A stretch of 64,000 nt of DNA from Pedobacter ginsengisoli (lineage in GTDB: Bacteria; Bacteroidota; Bacteroidia; Sphingobacteriales; Sphingobacteriaceae): assembly GCF_030244015.1 (NCBI RefSeq), contig NZ_JASSYX010000001.1, positions 682,001 through 746,000 of the forward strand. The letters run 5' to 3'. Position 1 is the first letter of the stretch, and each line of letters begins with the position of its first letter. Made by a program: the position numbers and the translations under genes. This document shows positions 42,683 to 51,641 of the stretch, piece after piece. Below the pieces are notes generated by a model. The model saw only the letters and a list, made by a program, of their open reading frames with translations, ran no database searches and was not told the origin of the DNA.

Positions 42683-45187
42683 ATGAAAAAAATCTACTTC
42701 CTCTTTTTATTAACGCTTATCATAGGTTTTGAAGCGAATTCACAGACAAAAACAGTCACAATCACCGAAGCAATAACCACTGCGCCAAAGGCCAATTACC
42801 AGCTGGCTTCCAGATTTTCACCTGCTAAACTTAAAAAAATTGTGTATTCTACTGTGGTAGATCCGCATTGGTTAAAGCTGAACAACAAGTTCTGGTATGA
42901 ATACGAAACCGCTAACGGGAAACAATGGTATCTTGTTGATCCGGTTGCAAGAAACAAGAAAAAGATCTTTGACAATGCTAAACTCGCTGCCGGTATCACT
43001 ACGATTGTCCGGGATCCCTTTGATGCACAGCATCTCCCGCTTGAAAACCTAAAATTTTCTGCCAATGAAAAGCAGATCAGTTTTGAGGTGAGGAGCACAA
43101 TCGACGAACTGAAGAAAGACCGAAAGGACAAAAAAGCTGCAGATTCCATGCAGAAAAAGATCTTTTATTTCAACTATGATATCGCGACTGCGAAACTCAC
43201 GGAGGTACCCAATTATACCAAACCTAAAGCCAAACCATCCTGGGGTTCTGTCGCGCCGGATTCTTCGGCAATCATCTTTACCAGGAAATACAACCTCTAC
43301 TGGATGGACAAGGAGAACTACAAAAAAGCCGTGAAGAATGAAGACGACTCTACCATTGTAGAGCACCAATTGACCAAAGACGGAGTTAAATTCTACTCGT
43401 ACGGCAGTGATGGTGACGGAGAAAACAATGAAGAAATAGAAAAGAACGATAAGAAAAGGAGGGGAGCATATGTCTTATGGTCGCCCAACTCCAAATATTT
43501 TGTGCTCGACAGGACCGATTCGCGCAAAGTAAAGGACCTTTGGGTGATCAACAATGTTGCCCCGGGCAGGCCGACACTGGAAACTTATAAATACCAGATG
43601 CCCGGCGAGGCTGAAGCGCCAAGAGATGAAATGCTGCTGTTTGATTTTGCAGCTAAGAGTTATAAAAAGCTAAATACAGCGGCTTTTAAAGACCAGAGTG
43701 TCTCGGTATGGAGGGCACCGTCTTTAAATAAGGACCGTGACAATGAATTCCGTCCTTCTATATGGCTTGGCAATAACAGCAAGATCTATTTTTCAAGAAG
43801 CAGCCGGGATTTAAAACGTGTGGATGTCTGTACAGTCGACATCAATACCGGTGCAGTCAAATCACTGATTGAGGAGCGTTTCAATACTTATGTAGAGATC
43901 AACCGTCCGGGACTGGTCAATGATGGGAAAGAGATCATCCATTGGTCCGAGCGAGATGGCTGGGCACACTTTTATCTTTTTGACGGCAATGGGAAGTTAA
44001 AGAACCAAATTACCAAAGGTGCTTTTCATTGCGAAAGCATTGTCAATATTGACGAAAAGAACAGGGTACTTTATTTTACTGCCAATGGGCGTGAGTTAAA
44101 GGAAAACCCATATTATCTTCACTTGTACCGCATCAGGTTTGACGGCACAGGGATGAAGCTCTTAAACCCGGGCGATTTCGACCATGCTGTAAATCTGAAT
44201 GATGAAAACAGGTTCTTTATCAACAATTTTTCCAGGGTCAATACCGTTCCTAAGTCGGTATTGATGGATACCCATGGCAGGAAAGTCATGGACCTGGAAA
44301 CAACCGATCTTTCCCTGCTGATGGCCACGGGCTACAAATTTCCTGAACCATTTAAAGTGAAAGCGGATGACGGGATTACAGACATTTTTGGGGTAATGTA
44401 TAAACCTTTTAATTTTGATGCCACAAAAAAATACCCGATCATAGAATATGTATATCCCGGTCCGCAAACTGAGGCGGTAAACACGGCATTCAGCAAATCT
44501 ATGGACCGAACCGACCGTTTAGCGCAGTTTGGTTATATTGTCATTACAGTAGGCAATAGGGGCGGTAATCCCGCGAGGTCCAAATGGTACCATACTTATG
44601 GCTATGGAAACCTGAGAGATTATGGACTGGCCGATAAGAAAGCAGCAGTTGAGCAGCTGGCCGACAGGTATCCCTTTATTGACGTTGAAAAAGTAGGTAT
44701 TACCGGCCACTCCGGTGGTGGTTTTATGTCTACAGCAGCCATGCTGGTCTATCCCGATTTCTTTAAAGCTGCAGTTTCCAACGCAGGTAACCACGACAAC
44801 AGCATTTACAACAGGTGGTGGAGTGAAAAACACCATGGAGTAAAAGAGATCGTATCTGCAAAAGGTGATACCACATTCAAATACAGCATTGATAAAAACC
44901 CTGACCTGGCGAAGAATCTGAAAGGACATTTGCTGCTAATGGCTGGCGACGTCGACAACAACGTGCATCCTGCCAATACCATCCGCATGGCTAATGCCCT
45001 GATGCGTGCGGGCAAGCGGTTTGAGTTTGTCATTATGCCGGGGCAGCGCCATGCATTTGGTGATCTGACCGAGTACGGTTTCTGGAAGCTTGCAGATCAT
45101 TTCAATAAATATCTGATCGGCGATTTTTCGTCGGCAAATCATGTAGATCTTGTGGAAATGGACCGGGAGATAGAACAAAAGAAATAA
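42683..45187 (+). CDS. S9 family peptidase (DPP IV-like), exported
   Basis: 834 residues, signal peptide (LFLLTLIIGFEANSQ). N-terminal beta-propeller (DPPIV_N, ~60-560) and C-terminal alpha/beta hydrolase. The catalytic triad is Ser677 (GHSGGGF), Asp758 (GDVDNNVHP) and His790 (GQRHAFG). It cleaves dipeptides from peptide N-termini, in the periplasm. Followed after 19 bases by the GH130 gene, though a functional tie is not evident. Confidence 0.93.
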   Translation: MKKIYFLFLLTLIIGFEANSQTKTVTITEAITTAPKANYQLASRFSPAKLKKIVYSTVVDPHWLKLNNKFWYEYETANGKQWYLVDPVARNKKKIFDNAKLAAGITTIVRDPFDAQHLPLENLKFSANEKQISFEVRSTIDELKKDRKDKKAADSMQKKIFYFNYDIATAKLTEVPNYTKPKAKPSWGSVAPDSSAIIFTRKYNLYWMDKENYKKAVKNEDDSTIVEHQLTKDGVKFYSYGSDGDGENNEEIEKNDKKRRGAYVLWSPNSKYFVLDRTDSRKVKDLWVINNVAPGRPTLETYKYQMPGEAEAPRDEMLLFDFAAKSYKKLNTAAFKDQSVSVWRAPSLNKDRDNEFRPSIWLGNNSKIYFSRSSRDLKRVDVCTVDINTGAVKSLIEERFNTYVEINRPGLVNDGKEIIHWSERDGWAHFYLFDGNGKLKNQITKGAFHCESIVNIDEKNRVLYFTANGRELKENPYYLHLYRIRFDGTGMKLLNPGDFDHAVNLNDENRFFINNFSRVNTVPKSVLMDTHGRKVMDLETTDLSLLMATGYKFPEPFKVKADDGITDIFGVMYKPFNFDATKKYPIIEYVYPGPQTEAVNTAFSKSMDRTDRLAQFGYIVITVGNRGGNPARSKWYHTYGYGNLRDYGLADKKAAVEQLADRYPFIDVEKVGITGHSGGGFMSTAAMLVYPDFFKAAVSNAGNHDNSIYNRWWSEKHHGVKEIVSAKGDTTFKYSIDKNPDLAKNLKGHLLLMAGDVDNNVHPANTIRMANALMRAGKRFEFVIMPGQRHAFGDLTEYGFWKLADHFNKYLIGDFSSANHVDLVEMDREIEQKK

Positions 45188-45206
45188 AAAAAACGTTATA
45201 CCATAC

Positions 45207-46673
45207 ATGAGAATATTAATAGAGCGAAAACCAGTTAAAGTATATCCCGATCCTAAAAGGGTTATTGCCAGGTTCTTCTTCAATGGTGAAGAACGCGCAG
45301 TAGAAGTCGTAAAGAAGGTTATGGAATTGTCGGATGACGAGGTTTTTGGTCTGATTTCACCGCTTTTGCAGGAGTACTCCAAACGGCATAGAAACATCAC
45401 CAAGATTCTGACCCGGCATTGCAAGAGAGTTCTGCATAGTATTGAAGCTGCAGGCTTTGAATATGATGAACTGGATAAAGACAGAAAACTGTTGATGGGT
45501 TCTTATTTTACGCATGAATATTCCATAGAATCGGCTGCATTTTTCAATCCGTCTATAGTTGAAGATCCTGACCAGAGCGACCTCGTGGACGGCGAGAAAA
45601 GAGTGATCATCAGTTTCAGGGCGGTAGGAGAAGGTCATATCTCTTCTGTGGTATTCAGAAGGGCGCTGATTGATCGTAACCATGATATTACTGTGATACC
45701 AGCGGGAAATTATATCGATGAAGCTGAAGTGATCAAAAATGCCGTCTATAACAAAAGACTGTTCCTGAAAAAGGCAGCTGACTCAAAAATCGATATCGAA
45801 GTCCTTGATGAAGTCGGCAACAAATTGCAGGATAAATTTGATTACGCAACACTTCGGAAGATCATACTTGATGGTAAAGCACTGCAGGAAGACGATCTTC
45901 ATAAACTGGAATATGACAAGATTCTCTGGTTGTCTGATACTTATCACGAGATCAGCTTTTCCAGGGACACTGACATTTCAGACCGGATCATATTTCCCAT
46001 CTCAGAATTTGAGCGTAAGGGCATTGAAGACGCCAGGTTTGTGAAATTCATCAGAGACGATGGATCAGTGGTCTATTATGCAACATATACCGCATTTGAT
46101 GGGGCCATGATCATGCCCAAACTATTGCAGACCACAAATTTTTATGATTTTAAGATCAGTCCGCTGCATGGAGTAGGGGCCCAAAACAAGAACCTGGCTT
46201 TGTTTCCGCGCAAAATAAATGGTAAGTACGCAATGATGTCGAGGATCGACGGGTGCAACAACTACCTGATGTATTCAGATAAGCTTACCGTGTGGGACAA
46301 TCCGGTAAAACTCCAGTCGCCTAAATTCTCCTGGGAGTTCATACAGATCGGTAACTGTGGATCGCCCATTGAGACGGAAGATGGCTGGCTGGTGATTACC
46401 CACGGTGTTGGGCCGATGCGCAGGTATTGCCTGGGGGCCAGTCTTTTTGATCTCAATGACCCCTCTATTGAAATCGGCAGGCTAAAAGAACCACTGGTTA
46501 TTCCAAACACAGATGAACGGGAAGGTTATGTACCGAATGTACTGTATTCCTGCGGCTCTATCATACACAACGGCGAGCTGATTATTCCGTACGGACTGTC
46601 AGATTACTGTTCCTCCTTTGCGGGTGTAAAAATTGACATCCTGCTGGAAAGGTTAAAATCTTCAGGAATATAA
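45207..46673 (+). CDS. Glycoside phosphorylase family GH130 (beta-mannoside phosphorylase)
   Basis: 488 residues, cytoplasmic. A helical N-terminal extension (~1-115), then the five-blade propeller. The likely general acid is Asp275 in GIEDARFV; phosphate-binding and substrate residues lie in KNLALFPRK, MSRIDGCNNY and GDGWLVITHGVGPMRRY-type segments (read here as EDGWLVITHGVGPMRRY). GH130 enzymes phosphorolyse beta-1,2 or beta-1,4 mannosides to mannose 1-phosphate; the long extension suits the beta-1,2-mannan type. Convergent with two glycosyltransferases, which suggests metabolism of one polymer. Confidence 0.88.
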   Translation: MRILIERKPVKVYPDPKRVIARFFFNGEERAVEVVKKVMELSDDEVFGLISPLLQEYSKRHRNITKILTRHCKRVLHSIEAAGFEYDELDKDRKLLMGSYFTHEYSIESAAFFNPSIVEDPDQSDLVDGEKRVIISFRAVGEGHISSVVFRRALIDRNHDITVIPAGNYIDEAEVIKNAVYNKRLFLKKAADSKIDIEVLDEVGNKLQDKFDYATLRKIILDGKALQEDDLHKLEYDKILWLSDTYHEISFSRDTDISDRIIFPISEFERKGIEDARFVKFIRDDGSVVYYATYTAFDGAMIMPKLLQTTNFYDFKISPLHGVGAQNKNLALFPRKINGKYAMMSRIDGCNNYLMYSDKLTVWDNPVKLQSPKFSWEFIQIGNCGSPIETEDGWLVITHGVGPMRRYCLGASLFDLNDPSIEIGRLKEPLVIPNTDEREGYVPNVLYSCGSIIHNGELIIPYGLSDYCSSFAGVKIDILLERLKSSGI

Positions 46674-46679
46674 AATACT

Positions 46680-47684
46680 TTAATCCAGTATCCGGTGGTA
46701 GAGGCTGATGTAGTCCTCCGCCATTTTTTTTTGTGAGAAATTACGCATTACCCATTCCCTGCATTCTGGCCGGTGAATTGTATTTATCGCCTCGACCGCT
46801 GCAACGGCTTCATCTGCATTTTTCACCAGAAAACCTGTTTTATGATCATTGATCAGCTCACGCATAGCACCCCTGTCAAAAGCAATTACCGGCGTTTCAC
46901 AGAGCATGGCTTCTGCTACGCTCAGACCAAAGGGCTCCTCAAAGTTTATCGGATGCAGCAATGCAGCCGCACCGCCCAGCAGTTGGTTCCTTTTTTCGGG
47001 ACCTGCGGCACCTATGAATGTGATCTCATCATTTAAAAAAGGTTCAACCTTTTCTCTGAAATAATTGACATCCTGTACAATTCCTGCAATAATCAATCTG
47101 TGTTTTGCATTCAAAGCGATTTGTATGGCTTCAGCTGTACCCTTGTCCGGATGGATCCTTCCAAAAAATAAAAGATAACCGCCCTGTCCCGTACCCGGAT
47201 CAAATTCATCTGTTCTTAAACCATTATATACCGTGCTGATGTAATTCAATGCAGGGTGGCGGTCCGAATTACTGATGGATACATAGTAGCCCGAGGCATT
47301 ATATTTCTGATATACAGGAATGATCTTTTCTGATGAAAAACCATGTATGGTAGTGATCACCGGCGTCCGGATCAGGCCAGAGTAAGTCAGCGGCAGAAAA
47401 TCATAATGGTTGTGGATCAGGTCAAACTGATCCGCCTGCTCCATTACATTGCTGATGTGCAGAGATTCCAATACCTTAGCATCAGCTTCCCGGTCTTCCT
47501 CATAGCCCCTATCGATCACCGCATTTAATTTACCGGAGGTGATGGAATCGCCAGTAGCAAAAAGGGTTACATCAATACCTGCGGCGGCAAGTCCTTCCGC
47601 TAAATTTGAGGCCATCTGCTCCCAGGGCCCATAGTGCCGGGGCGGTGTCCGCCAGGCAATAGGGGCCAGTACGGCAATCTTCAT
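46680..47684 (-). CDS. Glycosyltransferase family 4 protein
   Basis: 334 residues from the ATG at 47684 (a TTG at 47696 is less likely). GT-B fold: N-terminal MKIAVLAPIAWRTPPRHYGP, and the nucleotide-sugar site LLFFGRIHPDKGTAEAIQ plus the EPFGLSVAEAMLCETPVIAF segment with the E-x7-E motif. No signal peptide. Eight bases after the stop of the two-domain transferase gene, so co-transcribed. Probable mannosyl- or glucosyltransferase; the donor is not readable. Confidence 0.9.
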   Translation of the reverse strand: MKIAVLAPIAWRTPPRHYGPWEQMASNLAEGLAAAGIDVTLFATGDSITSGKLNAVIDRGYEEDREADAKVLESLHISNVMEQADQFDLIHNHYDFLPLTYSGLIRTPVITTIHGFSSEKIIPVYQKYNASGYYVSISNSDRHPALNYISTVYNGLRTDEFDPGTGQGGYLLFFGRIHPDKGTAEAIQIALNAKHRLIIAGIVQDVNYFREKVEPFLNDEITFIGAAGPEKRNQLLGGAAALLHPINFEEPFGLSVAEAMLCETPVIAFDRGAMRELINDHKTGFLVKNADEAVAAVEAINTIHRPECREWVMRNFSQKKMAEDYISLYHRILD

Positions 47685-47692
47685 CGGAACGG

Positions 47693-49978
47693 TCAATTAT
47701 ACACTTGTTTTTGAACTGCAGTTAAATCAGCGCTTTGTATAAACTCATACTCGGATTCCAGCGCCTTCAGTACCATCAGGTGAGAGATCCAGTAGGCCAG
47801 CGTACTTTCTGCACCCTGATTTCGGTTTATGCCATAAGTTTGCAGTCCATCACCACAACCTTTAGTCTCGTAATCATAGAGCGGGAGGTGCAGACTGTTC
47901 TCGCCCAAAAACCACTGATAACACAAATACATTTGCCTGATATAAGTGAGGTCATGTGTGATTTCGTATGCCTTAAAGTACATCAATACCATTGCCATGG
48001 TTTCTATAGCCTGCTGATCGTATAAGGCCATGTCCCCGCCATCTTTATACAGCCAGCCGTCATTGCCCACAGGATTTAAATAACCGTGGATCAATGTTTT
48101 TTGCGAGAGGAATTCCATGCTCTCCAGTGCGATATCCATCGATTCTTTGTCTTGGGTGATCTCATAATTAGCAAGCAGGGCAAGCGGTAAAATGGCATTG
48201 TCGTAGGTCATCTTTTCTTCAAACCACAACCAACGGCCATCTTTGGTATTGCGGTATGCCACCTTAAGGGGTTCAGCAAGCATTTTCAGCTGGCTCCTGA
48301 CGTGCTCATCACGGGGGTTAGCTTTCATGAAATACGTCAGTCCGATCATGGTATTTGCTATTCCCCGCAGATGTTTCAACTGTTCAAAATGCGGCACTGA
48401 TTTGAGGAAAAGTTCCCTTGCAAATTCACGGTAAGAATTATTCGGTGCACTGTTGATCAGGTAACCCAGTGCCCAGATCGTGCGGCCAAATGAATCTTCA
48501 GAACCCACCTCGTCCAAATATTCTCTTTTAAAACTTAAAAAGTTTCTGAAATTTCCGTCATCACGCTGCATATACTGAATGTAGCTCAGGTATATCGGAA
48601 GCAGGTCCAGCGCAGCCTTGCTTTTATTTTGCTGGTAAGCCAGGATCGTCAGTATTAACGCTCTGGAGTTGTCATCCAGGCAATACCCTTCCTTGAGATT
48701 AGGAATGCCATATTTTGCATGCTGTACAATACCTGTATCATCAGTTAATCGCTGAATATGCGCGAGGCTGAACGTCGGCATCATATCAGGATCTATGATT
48801 GGCTTATTGCCGGTTTCTCTTTCTGATAAAAATTTAGCGATAGCTTCATCCAGCACATCAATGAATACTTCTCCTGTGTTTGGCCATCGCATGTGCAACC
48901 CGTATTCAAAGGCGTTGGATTTCAGTTGCTTTAGTTTTGCAGGATCCTCAAAAAGTTCGTTTATTATACACGAAAGGGCATTAGAATCTTTAAAATCAAA
49001 CAACCTGCCGCGATGGTCCGCCAACAGCTCCTGTGCATGCCAGTAAGGTGTTGATATGACAGCAGCTCCGGCACCAACAGCATAGGATAGTGTTCCACTG
49101 GTGATCTGCGCCTCATTTAAATATGGCGTAATGTACATATCACAGGCAGTCAGGTAATCGTGCAGTTCGTCTTCAGATACAAATTTATTGATGAACGTCA
49201 GATTGTTTTCTACATTCAGCTTTTTTGCAAGGCGTTTCAGGCTGTCCCTGTATTCCTCTCCGGAGTTGCGGATTACACCAGGATGTGTGGTCCCGAGAAT
49301 CACGTACATCACATCAGGGTTTTTTTCGACTATTTTAGGCAAGGCTTCAATTACCGTTTCCAATCCTTTATTTCTGCTGATCAGGCCAAAAGTAAAGAGT
49401 ACCTTTTTTCCTTTAAAAGCCAGTGAGTTTTTGACAGGATTATCAGCTTTAGGTTCCAGATCTGGCACTCCATGTTCGATCAGCTGGATTTTGTCAAAAG
49501 GGATACCGTAGATGCTGGTCAGAAAGCCCACCGCTCTGTGGCTCATTACTACTATTCTGGAAGAGTACTTTGCTACCTCACGCAACACAGTAAGCTGCAT
49601 GTAATTTGGATCCTTTAATATGGTATGAAAAATAGTGATCAGCGGCTTTTGCAGCCGTGCCAGCAATGGCAGGATATACACACCGCTTTCACCGCCAAAT
49701 ATTCCATATTCATGTTCCAGTATACAGACATCAGCCAGACTGGTATTGATGTAATCGGCGGCACGGATATAATCTTTTTGGTTTTCCTGCCTGATCCGGT
49801 ATTTTACTTCTTTGGGATATTCATACTCGTCGATAGTATCAGCATCGTTCATCGCAACGACAAAGCTGTCTTCAGAAACCATATTTTTATTGTGGCCAAT
49901 TGCTTTTAACAGGTTGTTGTTAAACGTAGCAATTCCACATTCGCGCGGAGGATAAGTAGAGATATAAGCAATTTTCAT
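47693..49978 (-). CDS. Two-domain protein: GT4 glycosyltransferase plus (alpha/alpha)-toroid
   Basis: 761 residues. Residues 1-~390 form a GT4-type GT-B transferase (MKIAYISTYPPRECGIATF; LFTFGLISRNKGLETVIEAL; SGTLSYAVGAGAAVISTPYW). Residues ~410-745 form a helical barrel resembling glycosidases (AKYGIPNLKEGYCLDDNSRALI, GRWLWFEEKMTYDNAILPLALL). The fusion suggests chain synthesis coupled with trimming or length sensing. It heads an operon with the second GT4 gene and faces the GH130 gene tail-to-tail. A palindromic operator-like site lies 80 bases upstream. Confidence 0.85.
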   Translation of the reverse strand: MKIAYISTYPPRECGIATFNNNLLKAIGHNKNMVSEDSFVVAMNDADTIDEYEYPKEVKYRIRQENQKDYIRAADYINTSLADVCILEHEYGIFGGESGVYILPLLARLQKPLITIFHTILKDPNYMQLTVLREVAKYSSRIVVMSHRAVGFLTSIYGIPFDKIQLIEHGVPDLEPKADNPVKNSLAFKGKKVLFTFGLISRNKGLETVIEALPKIVEKNPDVMYVILGTTHPGVIRNSGEEYRDSLKRLAKKLNVENNLTFINKFVSEDELHDYLTACDMYITPYLNEAQITSGTLSYAVGAGAAVISTPYWHAQELLADHRGRLFDFKDSNALSCIINELFEDPAKLKQLKSNAFEYGLHMRWPNTGEVFIDVLDEAIAKFLSERETGNKPIIDPDMMPTFSLAHIQRLTDDTGIVQHAKYGIPNLKEGYCLDDNSRALILTILAYQQNKSKAALDLLPIYLSYIQYMQRDDGNFRNFLSFKREYLDEVGSEDSFGRTIWALGYLINSAPNNSYREFARELFLKSVPHFEQLKHLRGIANTMIGLTYFMKANPRDEHVRSQLKMLAEPLKVAYRNTKDGRWLWFEEKMTYDNAILPLALLANYEITQDKESMDIALESMEFLSQKTLIHGYLNPVGNDGWLYKDGGDMALYDQQAIETMAMVLMYFKAYEITHDLTYIRQMYLCYQWFLGENSLHLPLYDYETKGCGDGLQTYGINRNQGAESTLAYWISHLMVLKALESEYEFIQSADLTAVQKQVYN

Positions 49979-50055
49979 ATTAAAAGAAAGATTATCATTG
50001 GTATAACAACAAAATGGAATAAATTGTTCTGTGTTTGCTGGTTTTATTTATGATT

Positions 50056-50077
50056 TTTTGTTAAACGTTAAACAAAA
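50056..50077. promoter_or_regulatory. 22-bp palindrome with central CG (LacI-type operator-like)
   Basis: TTTTGTTAAACGTTAAACAAAA is a palindrome except for one mismatched pair, centred on CG as in LacI-family operators. It lies 78 bases upstream of the glycosyltransferase operon and 85 bases before the MFS gene ATG, so it could serve either. No regulator gene is adjacent. Confidence 0.6.
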
Positions 50078-50090
50078 TTACCCATAACGG

Positions 50091-50126
50091 CTCGGTTGTT
50101 TAAATAATGACAATAACACGACCGAG
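50091..50126. promoter_or_regulatory. Second inverted repeat before the MFS exporter gene
   Basis: CTCGGTTGTT and CACGACCGAG (8 of 10 paired) flank a 16-base spacer, directly upstream of the MFS -7 element. Spacing is compatible with a TetR-type operator, but the regulator is unknown. Confidence 0.4.
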
Positions 50127-50134
50127 TAATTCTC

Positions 50135-50142
50135 TACCTTTG
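50135..50142 (+). promoter_or_regulatory. -7 element for the MFS exporter gene
   Basis: TACCTTTG (TAnnTTTG), 20 bases before the ATG at 50163. Confidence 0.5.
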
Positions 50143-50162
50143 ATAATAAATAAATTTTTCAG

Positions 50163-51368
50163 ATGAATACTGCCACTACAACGCAAAACGCAGTTGAAAA
50201 AACTGTTTTTCCGATCCTTTTTGCCATAAGTTTCTCACATCTGCTAAACGACACCATCCAGTCCCTTATTCCTGCGATATACCCGGTAGTGAAGAATTCC
50301 TATCACCTCAGTTTTACACAGATTGGTCTGATCACACTCACTTTCCAAATGGCCGCGTCACTGTTCCAGCCTTTCGTTGGACTCTATACCGACAAAAAGC
50401 CACAGCCTTATTCACTGGCAGCAGGGATGGGATTTACCTTGCTGGGCCTGGTGATCTTGTCACAGTCGACGGGATTCTATATGATGTTGATTTCGGTATC
50501 TCTGGTGGGCACGGGGTCTTCTATTTTTCATCCTGAAGCATCCAGGATGGCCCACGCTGCATCCGGTGGCAGGAGAGGGCTTGCCCAATCTATCTTTCAG
50601 CTCGGCGGAAATTTCGGCAGTTCACTTGGCCCTTTACTGGCAGCCTGGATCATTGTTCCCTATGGGCAGCACAGCGTGATCTGGTTTTCAGCGATTGCTT
50701 TGATCGCCATTATCATCCTGAGCAGGGTGGGCAACTGGTATAAGGGGTATATGGTGACCAAGGCAAGGCAAAGCGCTAAGATAAGCAGTCAAGTAAGTAC
50801 ATTTTCGAAAAACAGAGTGGCCGGATCCGTCATCATTCTTCTGGTACTGATCTTCTCCAAATACTTTTATATGGCCAGTCTGACCAGTTATTTTACCTTT
50901 TATGTGATCGATAAATTTCAGGTATCAGTGCAGTCTTCACAGGTATATCTCTTTGTTTTTCTGGTGTCAGTAGCTGCAGGTACGTTGGTGGGAGGACCTG
51001 TTGGCGACAGATTTGGCCGGAAATATGTGATCTGGTTTTCCATTCTGGGAACAGCGCCTTTTGCTTTGCTGTTACCTTATGCCAATCTGTTCTGGACCGG
51101 GGTGCTTATTGTGCCTATAGGAATGATCCTGGCTTCAGCTTTTTCAGCCATCCTGGTTTATGCACAGGAGCTGATCCCCGGAAAAGTAGGACTGGTAGCT
51201 GGTCTATTCTTTGGTTTCGCATTTGGAATGGGCGGGATTGGTTCAGCACTGTTGGGTAAGCTGGCAGATAGCACCAGTATTGAATATGTGTTTCATGTTT
51301 GTTCCTTTCTGCCTTTGATCGGGATACTTACGGCGTTCCTGCCGAATATTGAAACCAGGAAAAAATAG
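50163..51368 (+). CDS. MFS exporter, fosmidomycin-resistance (Fsr) type
   Basis: 401 residues, about 12 membrane helices. The start SHLLNDTIQSLIPAIYPVVK and the FHPEASRMAHAASGGRRGLAQSIFQLGGN region are Fsr hallmarks; DRFGRKYVIW is the MFS loop motif. Such proteins export fosmidomycin or related small molecules. The promoter region holds two palindromes. It converges with clpB across a repeat-rich junction. Confidence 0.9.
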   Translation: MNTATTTQNAVEKTVFPILFAISFSHLLNDTIQSLIPAIYPVVKNSYHLSFTQIGLITLTFQMAASLFQPFVGLYTDKKPQPYSLAAGMGFTLLGLVILSQSTGFYMMLISVSLVGTGSSIFHPEASRMAHAASGGRRGLAQSIFQLGGNFGSSLGPLLAAWIIVPYGQHSVIWFSAIALIAIIILSRVGNWYKGYMVTKARQSAKISSQVSTFSKNRVAGSVIILLVLIFSKYFYMASLTSYFTFYVIDKFQVSVQSSQVYLFVFLVSVAAGTLVGGPVGDRFGRKYVIWFSILGTAPFALLLPYANLFWTGVLIVPIGMILASAFSAILVYAQELIPGKVGLVAGLFFGFAFGMGGIGSALLGKLADSTSIEYVFHVCSFLPLIGILTAFLPNIETRKK

Positions 51369-51419
51369 GAATCAGTAACACACTATTTCATCCCCTTGTT
51401 TTCTGCACTAGCGCCGAGC

Positions 51420-51530
51420 AGAAAAAATTACCTTCTCAGAGAAGACATTTTTCCATCCCGAATGAATTCGGGACTAAAGGTTGCCCAGCTTCAGGGGAAT
51501 CCGTCTTCGAAGAGAATGGTTATTTTTTCC
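51420..51530. repeat. Convergent-junction hairpin element, copy 2
   Basis: Left arm 51420-51446 pairs with right arm 51503-51530 with one bulge and a 4-base internal mismatch. The centre holds a CCCGAAT/ATTCGGG hairpin (51457-51472) and a weaker GGTT...AATCC stem. The outer flanks differ in sequence from copy 1 but stay complementary. A-run and T-run flanks suit bidirectional termination. Confidence 0.65.
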
Positions 51531-51565
51531 AGCTCAAGCGGTTCTTCTCAACTGCTAAACGAGAA

Positions 51566-51604
51566 ATCCCGATTGCAGCGAGGGATTCCTCGGGCAATCG
51601 GGAT
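51566..51604. terminator. Strong hairpin before the end of clpB
   Basis: ATCCCGATTGC pairs perfectly with GCAATCGGGAT, with an inner GAGG/CCTC stem. No long T run follows, so it may be a stability hairpin or repeat remnant instead of a true terminator. Confidence 0.5.
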
Positions 51605-51641
51605 AATCAGATCTTCATTAATGGGAAGTAAATAATGCTAA

